Shown: in pieces, positions 23,382 through 36,927 of the stretch
Numbering within the stretch: the stretch's first letter is position 1
Layout of the letters: each line of letters begins with the position of its first letter
Source: Trichinella spiralis
Lineage: Eukaryota; Nematoda; Enoplea; Trichinellida; Trichinellidae
Reading direction: 5' to 3'
Assembly: GCA_000181795.3 (NCBI GenBank)
Contig: CM012955.1
Location: 12,524,907 to 12,588,906 of the forward strand
Length of the DNA: 64,000 nt
The notes under the pieces: model-generated
Seen by the model: only the letters and a program-made list of their open reading frames with translations
What the model was told of the DNA's origin: nothing
Database searches by the model: none
Translations under genes and position numbers: made by a program

Positions 23382-26331
23382 TTAAAAAGTGTTAATTCTG
23401 TTTTTTCTGTAAACGTTTTGGTAAATGGCAAGTTGGCGCCTACGCTGTTTCATTTGAGCAGCTCGTTTACGACGAGATAATACCGAAGGTGAACAAACAA
23501 TAGCAAATTTGGCTACTTTTGATTTCACCAGTGGTGTAAGCACCCTGGGGCTTAGCACGAGCGCTTCTGCAACACCAGGTGACAAAATGAACGGGCTCAA
23601 TACCAGTGGACTTAAAATAAGTGGCGACAGCACACTTGGAGATAGAACCAATGGACTGAGTACTGCAGGTGACAGTACTATTGGATCAAGTACCAGAGGT
23701 GATAGTATGAACGGATGAAGAACCAACGGTGACAAAATGACAGGAAAAAGCACGGATGGAGAAAGAACAAAAGGTGACAATACTCGAGGACTGAGAACCA
23801 ATGGTGCAAGTACAATCGGGCTTAATATCAGTGGACCAAGAACAGCTGGTGACAATACCACCGTTGACAATAAAATTGGACTTAAAACAATCGCTTGTGA
23901 CACTAAACTTGGACTTAAATCTAAATTTTTTAAAGTCAAAGCAGTCAACGTAACTGCTCGCTTAGTGCGTTTTGTAGAGCCAATCATTTTTACATAATCC
24001 AGCAATGCTTGTTCACGTTGTTCATTGGTCATATTTAAATATTTCCTTTTGTCAAATGGCAATCTGCTAACGTTGAATGGATTTTCCTTACTATAAAACA
24101 ATTCCAACTGTTTGTCATCCATAAATGCATAGCCTTTCTTCATCATTGCATCTTTCTGCTCCGAAGACATCGATCTCTCCAAAGATTTGAATCGTTCATC
24201 AGCTAGATTATAATTTTTCGTATTATTTGTTACTTTTGACAAATATGACGGTACACTTTCTGATAAATTTTCCACAGTTTCCAAAAATGATGCCATCTTA
24301 GGTTTCGTGGCTATAGCTTTGCCTTGTAGCAAAATTTCACCCGCACCGGTCAATTCTAAAATGACACTCATCAACATTTCTTGATCATGCTTAGGCAGTC
24401 GTCGCAATATTCTTGGCAGAGAAAGCAATTTGCTCGAATCGCCATCATCATTCAATGATAAAATATCCGGCGACAAAAATGACCGCATGTCCTTCTGGCG
24501 TGGCATGATGGAAAAAAAATCAGGCGAAAGAAATCGAAAAGCTTCGGAAGTTTCATTTTCATGAACAGCCTTGGCTACTATCTCTTTGGAAATATTTATC
24601 ATTTCAAAATACCATTTTGGAAATTGCTTTGGGGTGCCTTTCTCGTAGGCAGAGTTGATGGCTGATTCGGCGTCAGAAATTGCTTTGTGCAAAAATTTCC
24701 ATCCAAACTCTTCGTCATCTTCAGTCGGTTCGTTGGGAGAATTTTCCAAAAGCTGTTTTGCGATTGCTAAAATTTTCTCACGACGTTCAGGATCATCAGA
24801 CTGTTGGACGCTGCTTCCAATTGGGGTTTTGGAAAACTTTTGTCTCAGGCGATTTCCAATTAAAAATGGCTCACGAAGCAACCGCTTGTTAAGCATATAG
24901 TCAGAAAGGACGCTGACAAATGTTCTTTTTTCTGCTTTTTGTATATACGTGGATAATCTTTTCTGGCTTTCTTCATTCATTTGCATGGTCTGTGCTTCGC
25001 TGAGTGTTTGTCGACGATTACGCTGTACTACCTCAAAAAAGTTTATCTTTTTAACAATTATTTGAAACAAAAAGTAAGTAAAACGACAACAACAAAAAAT
25101 TATTCTCACCCTCAAACCGGATACCCAACGAGTACCGTCCGACGGTTTTGGTGGAGATGTGGTGACCACAGGCTGTGTTGTCGGTTCCGGTGCTTCTGGC
25201 TCACCGCATGATAAAATTGGCAGCATGCATTGGGAATAATCGACTGCTGTTTCAGTCAAATAGGTGCATTTGCTAAACTCTTGCCTGTGTTCATCGCTGC
25301 ACAGTTGCAATTGCTTAGTAGCGATCAGAGCAAGCACTGACATCTCTGCTTGAGTGGACAGGTGATCAGATAAATGTTTTTTAAAATCTGGACCTTCATG
25401 AATGATACGATAGGAACGAGGTGTTTTGAATTCAGAAATTTCTAAATTGAAATCATTTTTAGGTGAAATTGTATTTACTGTCAATAACTCACTTGGTATC
25501 GGTGAAAAAATTAAAAAAAAGCATTACGCAATATATGGAAGCAAATTTTCTTAAACTAAGCTCGTTCTTTCATTGCATTTTTAAAGTCTGTACTTGCACT
25601 TACTTTAATTTTCAAAATGAAAACATTTCTTTTGGTATATTAAATTTTAAAACAAAAATTATAATTCATTTAATTGAATAATTTTACTAGAACTTAACGT
25701 TCGGTGATTTATTTGGATAATCAATTTTTGATATTCTAAAAGAAAATTAGGTACTTTGTTACAATTACTGTAATATTTCCTGATGTATTCCATTGTATTT
25801 ACCATCTCGTAGAAGTGTTGTGATGAATTTAAATTTTTAAATATGTAATAAAAGCTTTTTTTTGATTTTTAGAAAAATGATAAAATTTTAAAATTCAAAA
25901 TGTTGTATGCAATGATTAAGTGATATCTGTAATGTTTAAATAATTTATTTGAAACCAAATGAATTGAAAAGATGTTTCAAGTTTACAAATTTACATTGAT
26001 AAAGTATAGAAAAATGATTTGAAAATATTATTAATTAATTAAATATTAGTTTGACTTTATTGAAATAAAGCTGCTATCAAATATACCGCTAAAAATTTGT
26101 TCCAAATGTACTTGATGTGCTCATATAAATATAGGTTTTGTAATTCATATCATCAAAATTTTAAATATCACCTAATTAGAGAAATTAATGCATGTCAAAA
26201 GTTCTTAAAGTAATCTGTTAATTAATTACAGTAACTGATATTATTATTTGTTATCAGGTGTTAGTAGAATGAAAAGCATTCTTACTAGCAACGGCAATGT
26301 GTAAGAATAAGCAATACAGGAACAATTTCAT
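23382..26331 (-). CDS. MLT-10-like moulting protein, secreted, with LSP repeats
   Basis: Three exons on the minus strand (26331-26286, 25477-25110, 25031-23382) give 687 aa. Exon 1 encodes a signal peptide, MKLFLYCLFLHIAVA. Its donor (GTAAGA, phase 1) fits the TTGACAG acceptor of exon 2 across an 808 bp intron. Residues about 30-125 hold cysteines and a Pro/Thr-rich linker; the middle (about 160-510) is charged and helical; about 525-655 is a repeat of 17 LSP units spaced 5 or 10 residues ([VI]LSPxVLxP...); the tail is basic. This architecture, particularly the LSP repeat, is that of the nematode MLT-10 family (PF04870, DUF644), secreted by epidermis and required for moulting in C. elegans. 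Furin-like sites RNRR, RTKR and RRKR stand before the charged region and on either side of the repeat. A second intron (78 bp, 25032-25109) is in frame without a stop, so retention would add 26 residues. Confidence 0.85.
23480..23930 (-). repeat. Tandem LSP-coding repeat
   Basis: Degenerate 15 and 30 bp periodicity encoding [VIL]LSP pentads, 17 LSP copies plus one CSP. Nucleotide units have diverged at silent positions, so the protein pattern is better conserved than the DNA. Confidence 0.85.
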
Positions 26332-29214
26332 GGTGGCTATTGGAAATGCTTTGCGACCAAATTTCAACTTCAAATTTTATTTAACATTTGCTACATTTAT
26401 TTAACTCAGGCAAATTATTTATCGTGTCAAACAATTTGGCATCCTTGTTTCATAGAGGTCAGCTGTATTGTACAAGCACGTAGCTGAATATTGGGAAACT
26501 TTGATCTACAAAACATCAGTCTTGTCTTGCCAGCAATAAATGAACTTTTGCATTAAATCACTTTTCTGATGACATGCTGATAATTATGTTTTTTTTTCTT
26601 CTCAATTTGGGCGCAAATTGCAATGCTGCGCCCATGGGAAAATAAATATGTGACAGAAATGTGACGAGTAAAAAAAATAACAATAGATTGGCTCTTCGAA
26701 AGCGATTCTGTTCAGAAATTCAAAATTCAAACAGAAGATTCGCAACCCATATTTTTCGCTCGTTCTCCACTGCGTGCATGACCTGACTGAAACAATTCAC
26801 CATCCGCAAGCCTTGCACCTTCAAAAATTTCCATCTGATAAACTGAAAGCCTACTTCAGTTAAAAGGAAATTATTCATAATTTCAAAAATTAAAGTTTTC
26901 CATTGTCCCGATTGGGTGGGGTTATTCGGCGTATTATCGTTGTTCGACGCAATTTGTCCGCATGCAAGTGTACAATAATTGCATAATAATTTCGATTTTA
27001 AACAAAAAAAAGATTCACTTATGCATTTTTATGCAAATCTGTCACGTTTTCCAAATTTTAGCAACACCGTTTACATTATTTCTTGAAGTTTAAATCGAAT
27101 TTTATCATTCATTATGTAAAGGAAATTTTTCGTTTTCATTCTCCGTATTCCCAACATTGCCACACTGTCAATGTTGTTGAAATTAATTCGAAAAATTTTA
27201 CTATAAAAATAAATGAAAACATCTAAAAAGCATAAAGTAAAACTGCAGTTTCCAAATATAAAGAAAATTAATCAAAAAAGACATTCCAAATAATTAATTA
27301 CTTGCTCTCAGCTATGATACGTGCAGTATTGCATGTTTAATTTCATTTCCAATTTATGTTCTTGAAAAAAAAGACGTTTCACATTTTGACCTTTCAAATA
27401 CTCTGAATGATGATCATAATTCAACTTTTTAAGAGAAAAAAATATTATCATCAAGTCTTGATTGATCAAGTAACTTTCAGCTTCCACGACAAAGAAGTGA
27501 TTAAAATTTCCTCTCGTTTTATTAGCAATTAATTGTAAGCATTGTCATCTGTTTACTCTTTTTTCATTCTGATAAATATAAATACAATAATTAAACGAAA
27601 AATAATGCTGTAAATACCAAAGAGAGAAGTAGCAGTCGCAATAAACGCCTAGTTTATATCAAAATGCTATGAAAAGACATTTGCCTATGCTATTTTTCAT
27701 GTATACAAATTTATTTATATATGTAAATATTAAAATATTGCCCCATAATTGTATTGGGCATCGATATATTTCTAAATATTTATATGTCAAAGCTGTCATA
27801 AAATAAAGCATCCATTTTATACAAATGCATATGGGCATTATTCTTAAACTCTTATCATATTGTGATTTTTAAGTACAATTCAATGTCGAAAGTTTACTTA
27901 GGGGTAAAAAATCAAAACGTTTAAAATTGCTGTATAAGTTCCACTTTTTTATTTTATTTCTTTCAAAATATTTGCATAATTTTTGACTCAGGCATGTATC
28001 ATTCACTGCATTCACTACAATGACATATGGTATGCTTTTGCAAGCGCACACTTTTGTTGTCCATTTTTTTCCCTTTTGTGAAAAGTTCAGTTGGAGCAAT
28101 CGGTACTAAACCACGTTTTCATTCATTTCTTTATTTTGAATTTTTTTCAATAAATTTAAAACATCTACTTCCTTTTTCATTAAAGTTTAAAAAGAAATTG
28201 GCCTAAAATGACTAGTTAAAAGAAAAAAATATTCTGATATGGTGTATGCCAGCATCAGGCAAAATAGCATTGGCCTAGATGTATAAGCAAATTTTGCTAC
28301 TTTCATTAAAAGAAAAATTAATTTATTCACCATCACTCGATATAAAAAGATTGAAATTCCATTACATTCCAATTAAATGTCAATTTTCAAGTCATATGTT
28401 AATCAATAATTATTTTTTTACAATAATGAAATCTTCACCGCGTTTTCTACACTTTTTCAAACACTTACTTTTCTAATTTTGCTTCTTTAAACTAATTTGT
28501 CTAACTATTTTTTCATAGTTTTAAATTCAAAATTGAACTCAAAAAGTTAATTGAACGCTTATTCTTTATTACATAAAGTATATGTTTTAAATTTCATTGT
28601 CATATACGCCTCTTTTCTGAAATAAATTTACCAAAATGCACTTGAAATTAAAAAAAAGAGTGAAACTTGAAAGATTAAATATTTTATCATTTTTTGCAAT
28701 ATGTACTGACTTTTTAGGTACTGTAGAGACTTTGTTTTTATTTAGCTTTTGTTTAGTTTTACATTATATGTTCATTTATGTTTATAAAAATATTTCATCT
28801 TAACTGAAAAAGTATTAATTTATTTAATTCAACTTTACTACATATGAATTTCAAGTTATCCGTCTATGTCGAAGCAATGGTAATGGTTATTTTAAAATCA
28901 TTTTATGCACATCTGAATAAATATGCACAAATGTAAGTTTATAAAGAATACATTTAAAAATTAAAAATATCAAAATTAATGACTTTTGCCCTAGCTTTTC
29001 GACTTATAAAATGTGAAATGCAACTTATACTGTAAAACATACATTCTTATCTTTATGAGACCAACAGTAATGCAGTTGACAGTATCTTGATATCTGTTTT
29101 ATTAGTACCGATGTTATCATTTTTATCCATTCAAAATAACAATTTCTAATTAATAGTAAGTGTATTTTTATACACTTTAAAAATTTTAATATAAATTTTA
29201 AAATTTAGTACATC
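26332..29214. other. Intergenic region between divergent MLT-10-like and ANKZF1 genes
   Basis: Contains the presumed promoters of the MLT-10-like gene (-) and ANKZF1 (+). AT-rich throughout. I see no supportable exon; the open frames at 27869-28099 and 28187-28476 look like chance. Confidence 0.55.
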
Positions 29215-31704
29215 ATGGAGCAATCTGAAGAAAACGAGCAAAAGCGAAAACTTATCTTATTTACTGAGCCTGCCGAAGAATGGATTCACGATGTCAAAGG
29301 TGTTGTTTTAGGTTTGGAACGAAATGAATTTTTAAAAATTGCAATGCAAGGAGGATTTAAAGTAAAAGACACGGTACCGTTTGCATCTTCTGCTATTGGA
29401 GGTCCAGTTTTGGGTAATTTTCGCAGCGAAGAACGTCCAGTATCGCTTGGTACTTCTTTAGACAAGGTGAAAATTGATATTACTTTTTTTATTTGCATAG
29501 CATATCAATTTTTTAGTTTTCGTGTGTTAAATCAGTATATCAACGCATCAATAGCAAGCGTTCGAAACTTGGTATGTGCGCCATGAGTTATCCAAGTTTT
29601 TTGGCGTTGTCAGATAATGAAGTGCAGAAAACGCTGCGTGAATTGAAAAATATGATTGAGCAGTTCAATTTCAGTAACTGGAAGTTCAATAATTATTTAT
29701 TCAAACGAGGCTTTGTTTATTTTGAAACAAGATTTGGTGATGTATATTCGTGCAATAGCACCCTTTTTTACGATCGAAATGAAGAATATGTAATTTTTTT
29801 TATTTTGATAAATTCAATGTGAATGTGATAATTTAGCAAAGCTAATTCATTTTTTTATAGAACGTCGACACCATTCTTCCTAGATTGCTTTCTTTTAAAT
29901 CGGAAAAAGTTGTTTGGATTGTAATGTTGGTGGCGAGTGGAAATTTTGCCGGCGCTGTATTTGAAAGGTATATATAAATATTCATGTGTAATTTTCAATG
30001 TGAATAATTTGTTGAGGTTTTCATTTTTCTAGAGGAGTGATGCTGGAGCATCGATGCTTTCATCGATATACGAACAGAGCGAAAATTGGTGGAGCACAAT
30101 GCTCGAAAGACAACCGCGGTCAACGTTATACAGCCAGCGCTGGGGCTATGATCAGACGTTACAACGAGCAGGCATTGATTCATGTGAGTATTTTCACTTT
30201 TATTAATATTCACGCAGAATTTTCCATTCTCGTAGCTTAAATATTCCATTTGATAGTTGATTGCATCATATCACATTATATATTTCGAGTTTTAGTAAAT
30301 AATTGAGCAGCAGTATTTTGGTAATTAAGCGATTATCAAGTTCGACAAATTACAGTATAACTCAAAAACATATCTGATTAAAAATAGTGAAATGTTTTTG
30401 TGCAAATTCAAGAACATTGCAGTGATATGATTAAATGGAAATGTAGTGTATTTATTTTCGTAATAATTCGTTTTGAGGATATGCGTAATTGTTTATCCAC
30501 TTTAGGAAATCCATGGTTTGATTATTGAGTGGAGCAAGTGGATTGAAAGTTGTGAAATTATATTTTTTCACTGTCCAAATGAGTACAAGTCAAACGTGTT
30601 TGATAAGTCGGGCATCAGTACGGCAGCGAAGCATCTCGCCCTGAGACCAATACCATTTTCAACCGGCAAGCCTACATTGGAAGAGGTGAAGCGCGTTTAC
30701 AAGAAATTGATAACTGTTCAGAAACTCGGTATTGAACAATTGGTGCGGAGTTGTTGCAATTGTTATTGTAGATTTGACTAATTTTAGGTAAAAAGGATAA
30801 ATTTTTGGTCGACGTTTATCGGTCGCTTGTTAGCGAGCAGACTATTGATATCGTACCAATGGAAGATGTGGTCGAACCTAAAGAATCGGTTCGAGAGATA
30901 CGACGCAAGCAGAAAGCCGCTAGTGATGAATATAAACTGGAAATGCAAAATTTGAAAAATGAAAGGCAACAAAAATTGAAAGAAAAGAAAGAATTGATAT
31001 TGCGCGAATTGGCGGCATCCAGAAAATGTGACTCAGAAAGGGCGACGTTGCTGAAAGAGTTGCGTGATTTGATATTTACAGCTTGCAGCAATGGCCATGG
31101 CTTGTCGAAATTGGAAACTTTTCTTTCCGAAGGAAAATTACCCAAGGAAGTTTTCTTGGCCGAATGTGTGAAACCGTATGATATGATTTCCAATCCGACG
31201 GCGTTGCACTTGGCCATGTTGAACAATCAAATTGATGCTGCTCGATTTTTGATTCGATCCGGCTGCAGCCCGGGGATTCCCAACGGTGAAGGTTTGACAC
31301 CATACCAAATGGCTGGAGAAGAGATGAAACGAAGCTTAATCGAGATGAAAACGGATACTTCAATCGAGGTGGACTGGTCAGGAAGTAATGTACCGTCGTC
31401 GGTGGAAGAAATGACGGAAGAATTGAAGCAGTTGGCTTTGAAAGAGAAAAAAGCGGATGCTAGAAGAGCTAGACGACAACGTCAGCGTGATAACAAGGCA
31501 AAAGTGGAAAGAGAAAAATTGGAACAGGAAGAGCGTGAGAAGAAGGATTTTTTGGCATCTTCTGAGGAAGACAAAGCTGGAAAGCAACGATGCTACACGT
31601 GTGCAGCGCAAATCGACCCGGCCAATTGTTTTCACTATTCAGAATTTGTTTTCTGCACCGTGCAATGTTTGAGAGTTTATCGTTTTTCCTCAACAACTTC
31701 TTGA
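29215..31704 (+). CDS. ANKZF1: ANKZF1/Vms1-type peptidyl-tRNA hydrolase
   Basis: Six exons (29215-29466, 29517-29789, 29861-29967, 30033-30183, 30506-30728, 30788-31704) give 640 aa. The VLRF1 domain is unmistakable: VVWIVMLVASGNFAGAVFER, HRCFHRYTNRAKIGGAQ, then SAGAMIRRYNEQAL. Gln233 in GGAQ matches the catalytic Gln of Vms1 (GGSQ) and ANKZF1 (GTAQ), which releases nascent chains from stalled 60S ribosomes. The remainder has a long basic coiled region, an ankyrin pair (TALHLAMLNNQIDAARFLIR... GLTPYQMAGEEMKRS), a Lys/Glu/Arg helix with VIM-like basic residues, and the C-terminal zinc module CYTCAAQI...FVFCTVQC. The N-terminal C2H2 finger usual in the family (C-x2-C...H-x3-H) is not visible. 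Exons 1 and 2 cover that region but lack the ligands, so the finger is either lost or mis-modelled. AATAAA at 31760. Confidence 0.92.
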
Positions 31705-33354
31705 TGTGTTCAAATTATCTGCCTGCCGGTTGGTTCTGTTATTATAATTTGTTGCATTCAATAAAACGATTGTCGATGATAATTTTCAAATTTTCCATCG
31801 ATTGCAGTTGCGCAATTTTGTTGTTGTTAAATGCAATTACAAAATGAACATTTTTCTTTTTTTTTCTTTTTTTATTGATAAAATTTAAGAAAAAAAACAC
31901 GAATATTCACGTGTAAAAGGCTTTCCATTTTGCGGTAGTCGATATTTTATAAAAGGATGTAACTTTACTTCATTACTTCAATTCTAATTTAATTAATGAT
32001 GCAATGGAAAATATTTAACAACGTAATGCAAATAATTTGTCCTTTCCTAGGTGAAAAAATTACTGAAAATGTTAGTTTGGGTAGCGAATTTGCCACATTT
32101 GATGAGAACAGACATTGCATTTGATAGTAACTATTTCTGACGTTGAAATTTTTGCAGCCGATAAATCAATTTGAAAACTATCGCTTTATAAAGCTTAAAA
32201 TTTACAATATGTCTTAAATGAAATTAATCAAATATGAAACAGATGGAAAGGCAAGTTGATTTTTTTTCAAAATAAATTCAATATAATAATGAAACACCGT
32301 TCAGATTTAAATAAAGAGTTTATAATTAATTTTACAGTACTCGAAAAAATAACTATGTAAATTACAGAATTTCTGTTTTGATAACTGTAGATGAGTAGAT
32401 TCCAATAATATCAGTTCTTGTATTTGCAATTTGTACCTTCATACTGTAGTGTGTTTATCTTTACAGTTTACCTTGAAATGATATAATTAAGTAAAAAGAT
32501 GCAATTGTATTGTTGTGTGAAATGTAAAAATAGTAACAGAAAATTTCAATAAATTACTTATTGAAACATACAGTGTTATGAAAATATAAAAATAAAAAAA
32601 TGTTTATTATGAAACTAATTTTGATTGATAAATTTTCACAAAACTTTATCACGAATGTATTTTGAAATATAATTAATTTTGTATAAATGTATAATTTGAT
32701 TTTTTATTATTCAAAATCATCTTACATATATGAATACTGTAAGTTTTGCATTGTATTCTTTTACAGTTAACAGTAATAACATTTCGTTGACTTGCTTTAT
32801 TTTCTTCGTAAACTGTTCCTGTTGTTGTGGTTTTACTGTTCACGTGAAAGTTGCATAAGTTTCAGTTTATTTTTGTCCCAATATTCTTTATTTATCATAT
32901 CACTTTAATATTCGACGACAGTTTTACTCAAGTCAGTTTCTATGCTATTATAATTGCACTTTCTAAATATTTACTTTTAAATAATTTCATTTGCTTAGCA
33001 CATTGCATAGCATTTCTTTTTCGCCAAAGCAAGTTTGAAAGTTCGCTTGCGGAATTTTTTTTTCTATTTTAATTTTAATCTGTAAAAGTTTACAAATATT
33101 ACTCATAGTTTTTTTAAATAAAATCAACAAATTGCTTTAGTGCGTTTCTGTTTTTATTATGTAATATTTGGATTATTTGTCATCGTCAAGTTACAGTTTA
33201 TCATGTTTCAGTGAACACATCTGTAAAGAGTGTATTATGTTTTCACTGGTCGTCAAGCACTATCAATAATGCTCAGTGTTTCTTTATTTGTGGCTTTTGT
33301 ATTGTGTTTTTTTTGATGGGCTTTTGATGTTTTCTTCTGTTGTAGAAGATCAAC
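31705..33354. other. Intergenic between ANKZF1 and SNX1/2
   Basis: ANKZF1 3'UTR with AATAAA at 31760-31765, then AT-rich sequence. Nothing else is supportable. Confidence 0.6.
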
Positions 33355-36300
33355 ATGGCATCGGATCCTTTGGGCGATTCTTGTCCCAATCTATTTGACG
33401 AAGAAGATGATCTGTTTAAGCCGTCGACAGAAGTGAGAACTTTTGCTATATTTACCATGCATGTTATGCAATGCACTCATTGGTGTTATTGATTCACGTG
33501 GAAAAATGAATTAATTAACTAATTAATTAGTGGTGTCCGTGTGAATTGCTCGTTCAACACAAGTGTAAGTCTTTGAATTTCGCCTTTTCTTTTTACACTA
33601 AAATGAAATCTGAACTGCCATTTAAAAGATGCATTTGAAGTTGTTTTGATTTATTTTAATATCACGAATTTTTGTTTGCTAATATTTCCAGTACGATTTG
33701 CATAGTTGATTAAATTTTTTCTGTTCGGTGAATTGTCACATTGTGGCAGTTCAGTTCAGTTCAGTTCAGTTTGGTTCTCTGGCAACTAAACGACGCTAGT
33801 TTGATGATGGTGAATCACTTCTAGCAGGTGAACTTGACCACATCACCGGTACACTGTTGACCAACTGCAAATTATTGACATAACTTTCGAAATTGTTGTT
33901 CTCTTTATTATTTGGTTTTTATCAGGGCAGTAACCAATTGAGCAGTAATGATAATAATAATTTCGATGTGCTCTTTTTATTATTTCATTGGATTTTTTCT
34001 GCCCTTTTTTTCAACCGATTACTGTATTTGAATTTACAAATAATCAAGCCGCGAATGGAAATGAAATTTCAATTTTTTTCCCTTTGCACGATAATGCACG
34101 AAGATTGTCATTGGACAAATGGAAAATATTCAAATTTCTATATCACTGAGCGTTCTGTTTAAACAGTGGACGAAGTCATCGTTTATTATAACGACACAAT
34201 TGTATTGGTTATGCAATGAATAATTGATGCATGTCGTTTGTATGTTTGCCAAGTTTACCAGTTTTTCGAAAATTAGTTATGTCGATTTGGGGAAATTGAA
34301 ATCGCTTTTTGATCATCGACCGATCGGCTCGACACGGTTCAACAGGAACATATTTTGCACGTGAAGTGGAATAATTCGAATTGTGAACAATTTAAAAATT
34401 AAAACCCATTGTTGTCGAACAATGGCGCGGTGTGAGAATTGTTGAATTGCATTCATATGTAGCAGTTTTTATTTGTTTGTTAACCAAATATCAATAAATA
34501 TGTATGTGAAATTTTGATATATTTATTTTACTTGCAGGATCCTCTGTGCGTTGCGGGTGAGGATGGAAAAGGCAGTGACGCCGACTTGTTCGAAGGTTGT
34601 GAATTGCACCTTTTTTCTTTTCGAAAATCTTTTTCAATTTCATCTGCTCAATTTTCAGGAATCGACGATGAAATAGACATCAGCGACACGCCGACAGGAA
34701 AAGAAGCGAAACTTCGCCTCGATGACTCATCGCATCGTGTTACATCCAAGGGTACTGTAGAGATTTTGTCTGATTCGATTTGAAAAATCACCATTGGGTA
34801 ATCGGTCGTCTTTCAGGCGGTCGAGATACGAAAAGCAAAGATCTACTCCAGTCGACCAGTTCGAATTACCAATACAACGGTTTGTTCGATTCTCCGGCTG
34901 AGGTGCCGGTCACCGGGGGCGGTGGCTTGAACGAAGTTCGTCTGACCCCGCCCGGCAAGGCGACCAGTGCCAGCTTTGGTCCGAGCGTGAGAAAAATTTC
35001 CGAAGATCCGGCCAAGGTAGCAAATTTATTCAACTTTTTTTTCATTCTTGGTCTCCTCCTTTTTGATATATTTTGATCAGTTGTTGTATAATTTGAAAGG
35101 ACTCGAATTTGGAACTGCATCTCAATATTGACATTGAAAAGTATGAAAAACGAGGTGAAGGTGTCGGTTCGTTTGTCGTTTACAAAGTTGTGACCAAAGT
35201 AAGAACCCTTTTCGACTGAATTTTCCGTTGATTGCGGTTGTGGATTTTTGCATTTTTCAACTTTTCCAGTTGCCAGTATTGGCGTCCGGATTCGGTAAAC
35301 GTGAATACAGCGTCTGGCGTCGCTTCAGCGATTTTTTGGGCTTGCACGACAGTTTGGCCGAAAAGTACATTGCCACTGGCCGAATCATACCTCCAGCACC
35401 GTCCAAGAATGTGATCGGTGTGTGTGTGTGTGCATCTTTTTTTTTCTTTTCTAATTGAACAAGTGGAATAACAACCGCCTCGTTTTTTTAGGCATGACCA
35501 AGACGAAGATGGTCAAGGGTACTGTAGAAGAAGACCCGGTGACGTGTGAATTTTTGGAACGTCGTCGAGCTTCGTTGGAACGCTACATCCGTCGAACGGC
35601 GTTGCATCCAGTTTTAGTCCAAGTATGCATGTTTGTTTATTTTTTCTGAAATTATTCAATAATTTATTATTGTTTTGATTATTTTCAAATTTGATTTAGG
35701 ATCCAATATTTCGTGATTTCATCACACTGGAAGGAGAATTGCCACGGGCTATACAAACGGCCGCGCTGAGCGTTTCCGGCGTGCGGCGTCTTTGGGATCG
35801 CGTCAGCGATACGTTGAACAAGATGGCTTGCAAAATGGACGACAACGATGCTGTGAGCGAATTTTGTTCCAACAATAAATTATTAATATTCATATTTATT
35901 GAGCTGTTTTTTTAACGTTTTGTTTGTTAGTGGTTCAACGAGAAGCAGTACGAAATTGAACAGCTCGACGACGAATTGCGCAAATTGAATCACAAAACCG
36001 AACAGCTAGTTAATATGCGTAAAGGTATGCAAAAAATGACTTTTGCATGATTTAAGAAAGAAAAAAACATGCATGTGTGTGAAAATTTAAAACGGAAAAA
36101 TTATTATTACTAGTTGTGTATAATTTTGTAATAGAATATGCGCATTCGACGGAATCGTTTTGCAAATCGTTGTCCATGCTCACTGCCTGTGAGGAGAACA
36201 CGTCGCTGTCGCGGGCTCTTTCGTCGCTTTGTGAGACGATGGAAAAAATTTCCCAAGTCCACCAAGACCAAGCTGAAAAGGATTTTTTCATTCTCAGCGA

Positions 36301-36927
36301 AATGCTGAAAGACTACATCGCTTTGATCGACATTGTCAAGGTATGCAAATTTCACGTTGTGTACTGTGTTTGAATTTGATTTCTTTTTTCTTTTTTTGTT
36401 CAGGCGGTGTTTTTCGAAAGAGTGAAAGCGTGGAATTATGTGCAAACTGCACAGCAAACGTTGAACAAACGCCGCGAATATAAATGTCGTCTTGAATTGG
36501 CAGGCAAAACGGAGAGACTGTCGCAGGCGGCTAAAGAAGTTGACGAGGTTGGAAATTATGGAAATTTTTTTTTTGAATTATTCTAATTTTTCAATTTTCC
36601 AATCAGTGGAGTTCGAAATTGACCACCGCCGAAGCCAATTTCGAAACTATCAGCAAAAATATACAAAAAGAATACAAACGATTCGAGTTGCATCGCGTGC
36701 ATGAATTCAAGCAAATGTTGATTCATCTACTGGAAACGATCGCCTCCTCACAGCAACAGGTGACACGTTTCTACTGATTAATTTTATTCATTTTTCCAAG
36801 CGACAACAACAAAATTATATGAATTGCCAATTTTTGACATTGTTTAATGCAATTTGTTGCTTTCATCTCGTTTCAGCTGGCCAAGGATTGGGAAAAGTTC
36901 ATTCCAGAAGCGAAGGGAATTTTATGA
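33355..36927 (+). CDS. SNX1: Sorting nexin 1/2, PX-BAR retromer component
   Basis: Thirteen exons: 33355-33432, 34538-34595, 34659-34751, 34817-35016, 35100-35198, 35270-35417, 35492-35622, 35700-35852, 35931-36024, 36135-36340, 36404-36547, 36607-36759, 36877-36927; 535 aa (human SNX1 is 522). An acidic, disordered N-terminus is followed by a PX domain (about 146-270) with WRRFSDFLGLHDSL, IIPPAPSKNVIGMTK and FLERRRASLERYIRR. The RRF arginine and the later PPxP loop are phosphoinositide contacts. The BAR domain (about 300-535) reads SVSGVRRLWDRVSD, KSLSMLTACEENTSLSRALS, FFILSEMLKDYI and ends LAKDWEKFIPEAKGIL, as in SNX1 (QLAKYWEAFLPEAKAI). Family knowledge: dimerises with SNX5/6-type partners and tubulates early endosomes for retromer-linked retrieval. 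SNX1 and SNX2 cannot be separated here; invertebrates usually have one gene. Intron 1 is 1.1 kb. Confidence 0.95.

Noticed and set aside
23509-23997. Two plus-strand frames rich in Ser, Thr and Gly
   Set aside because: They are antisense readings of the LSP-repeat coding DNA.
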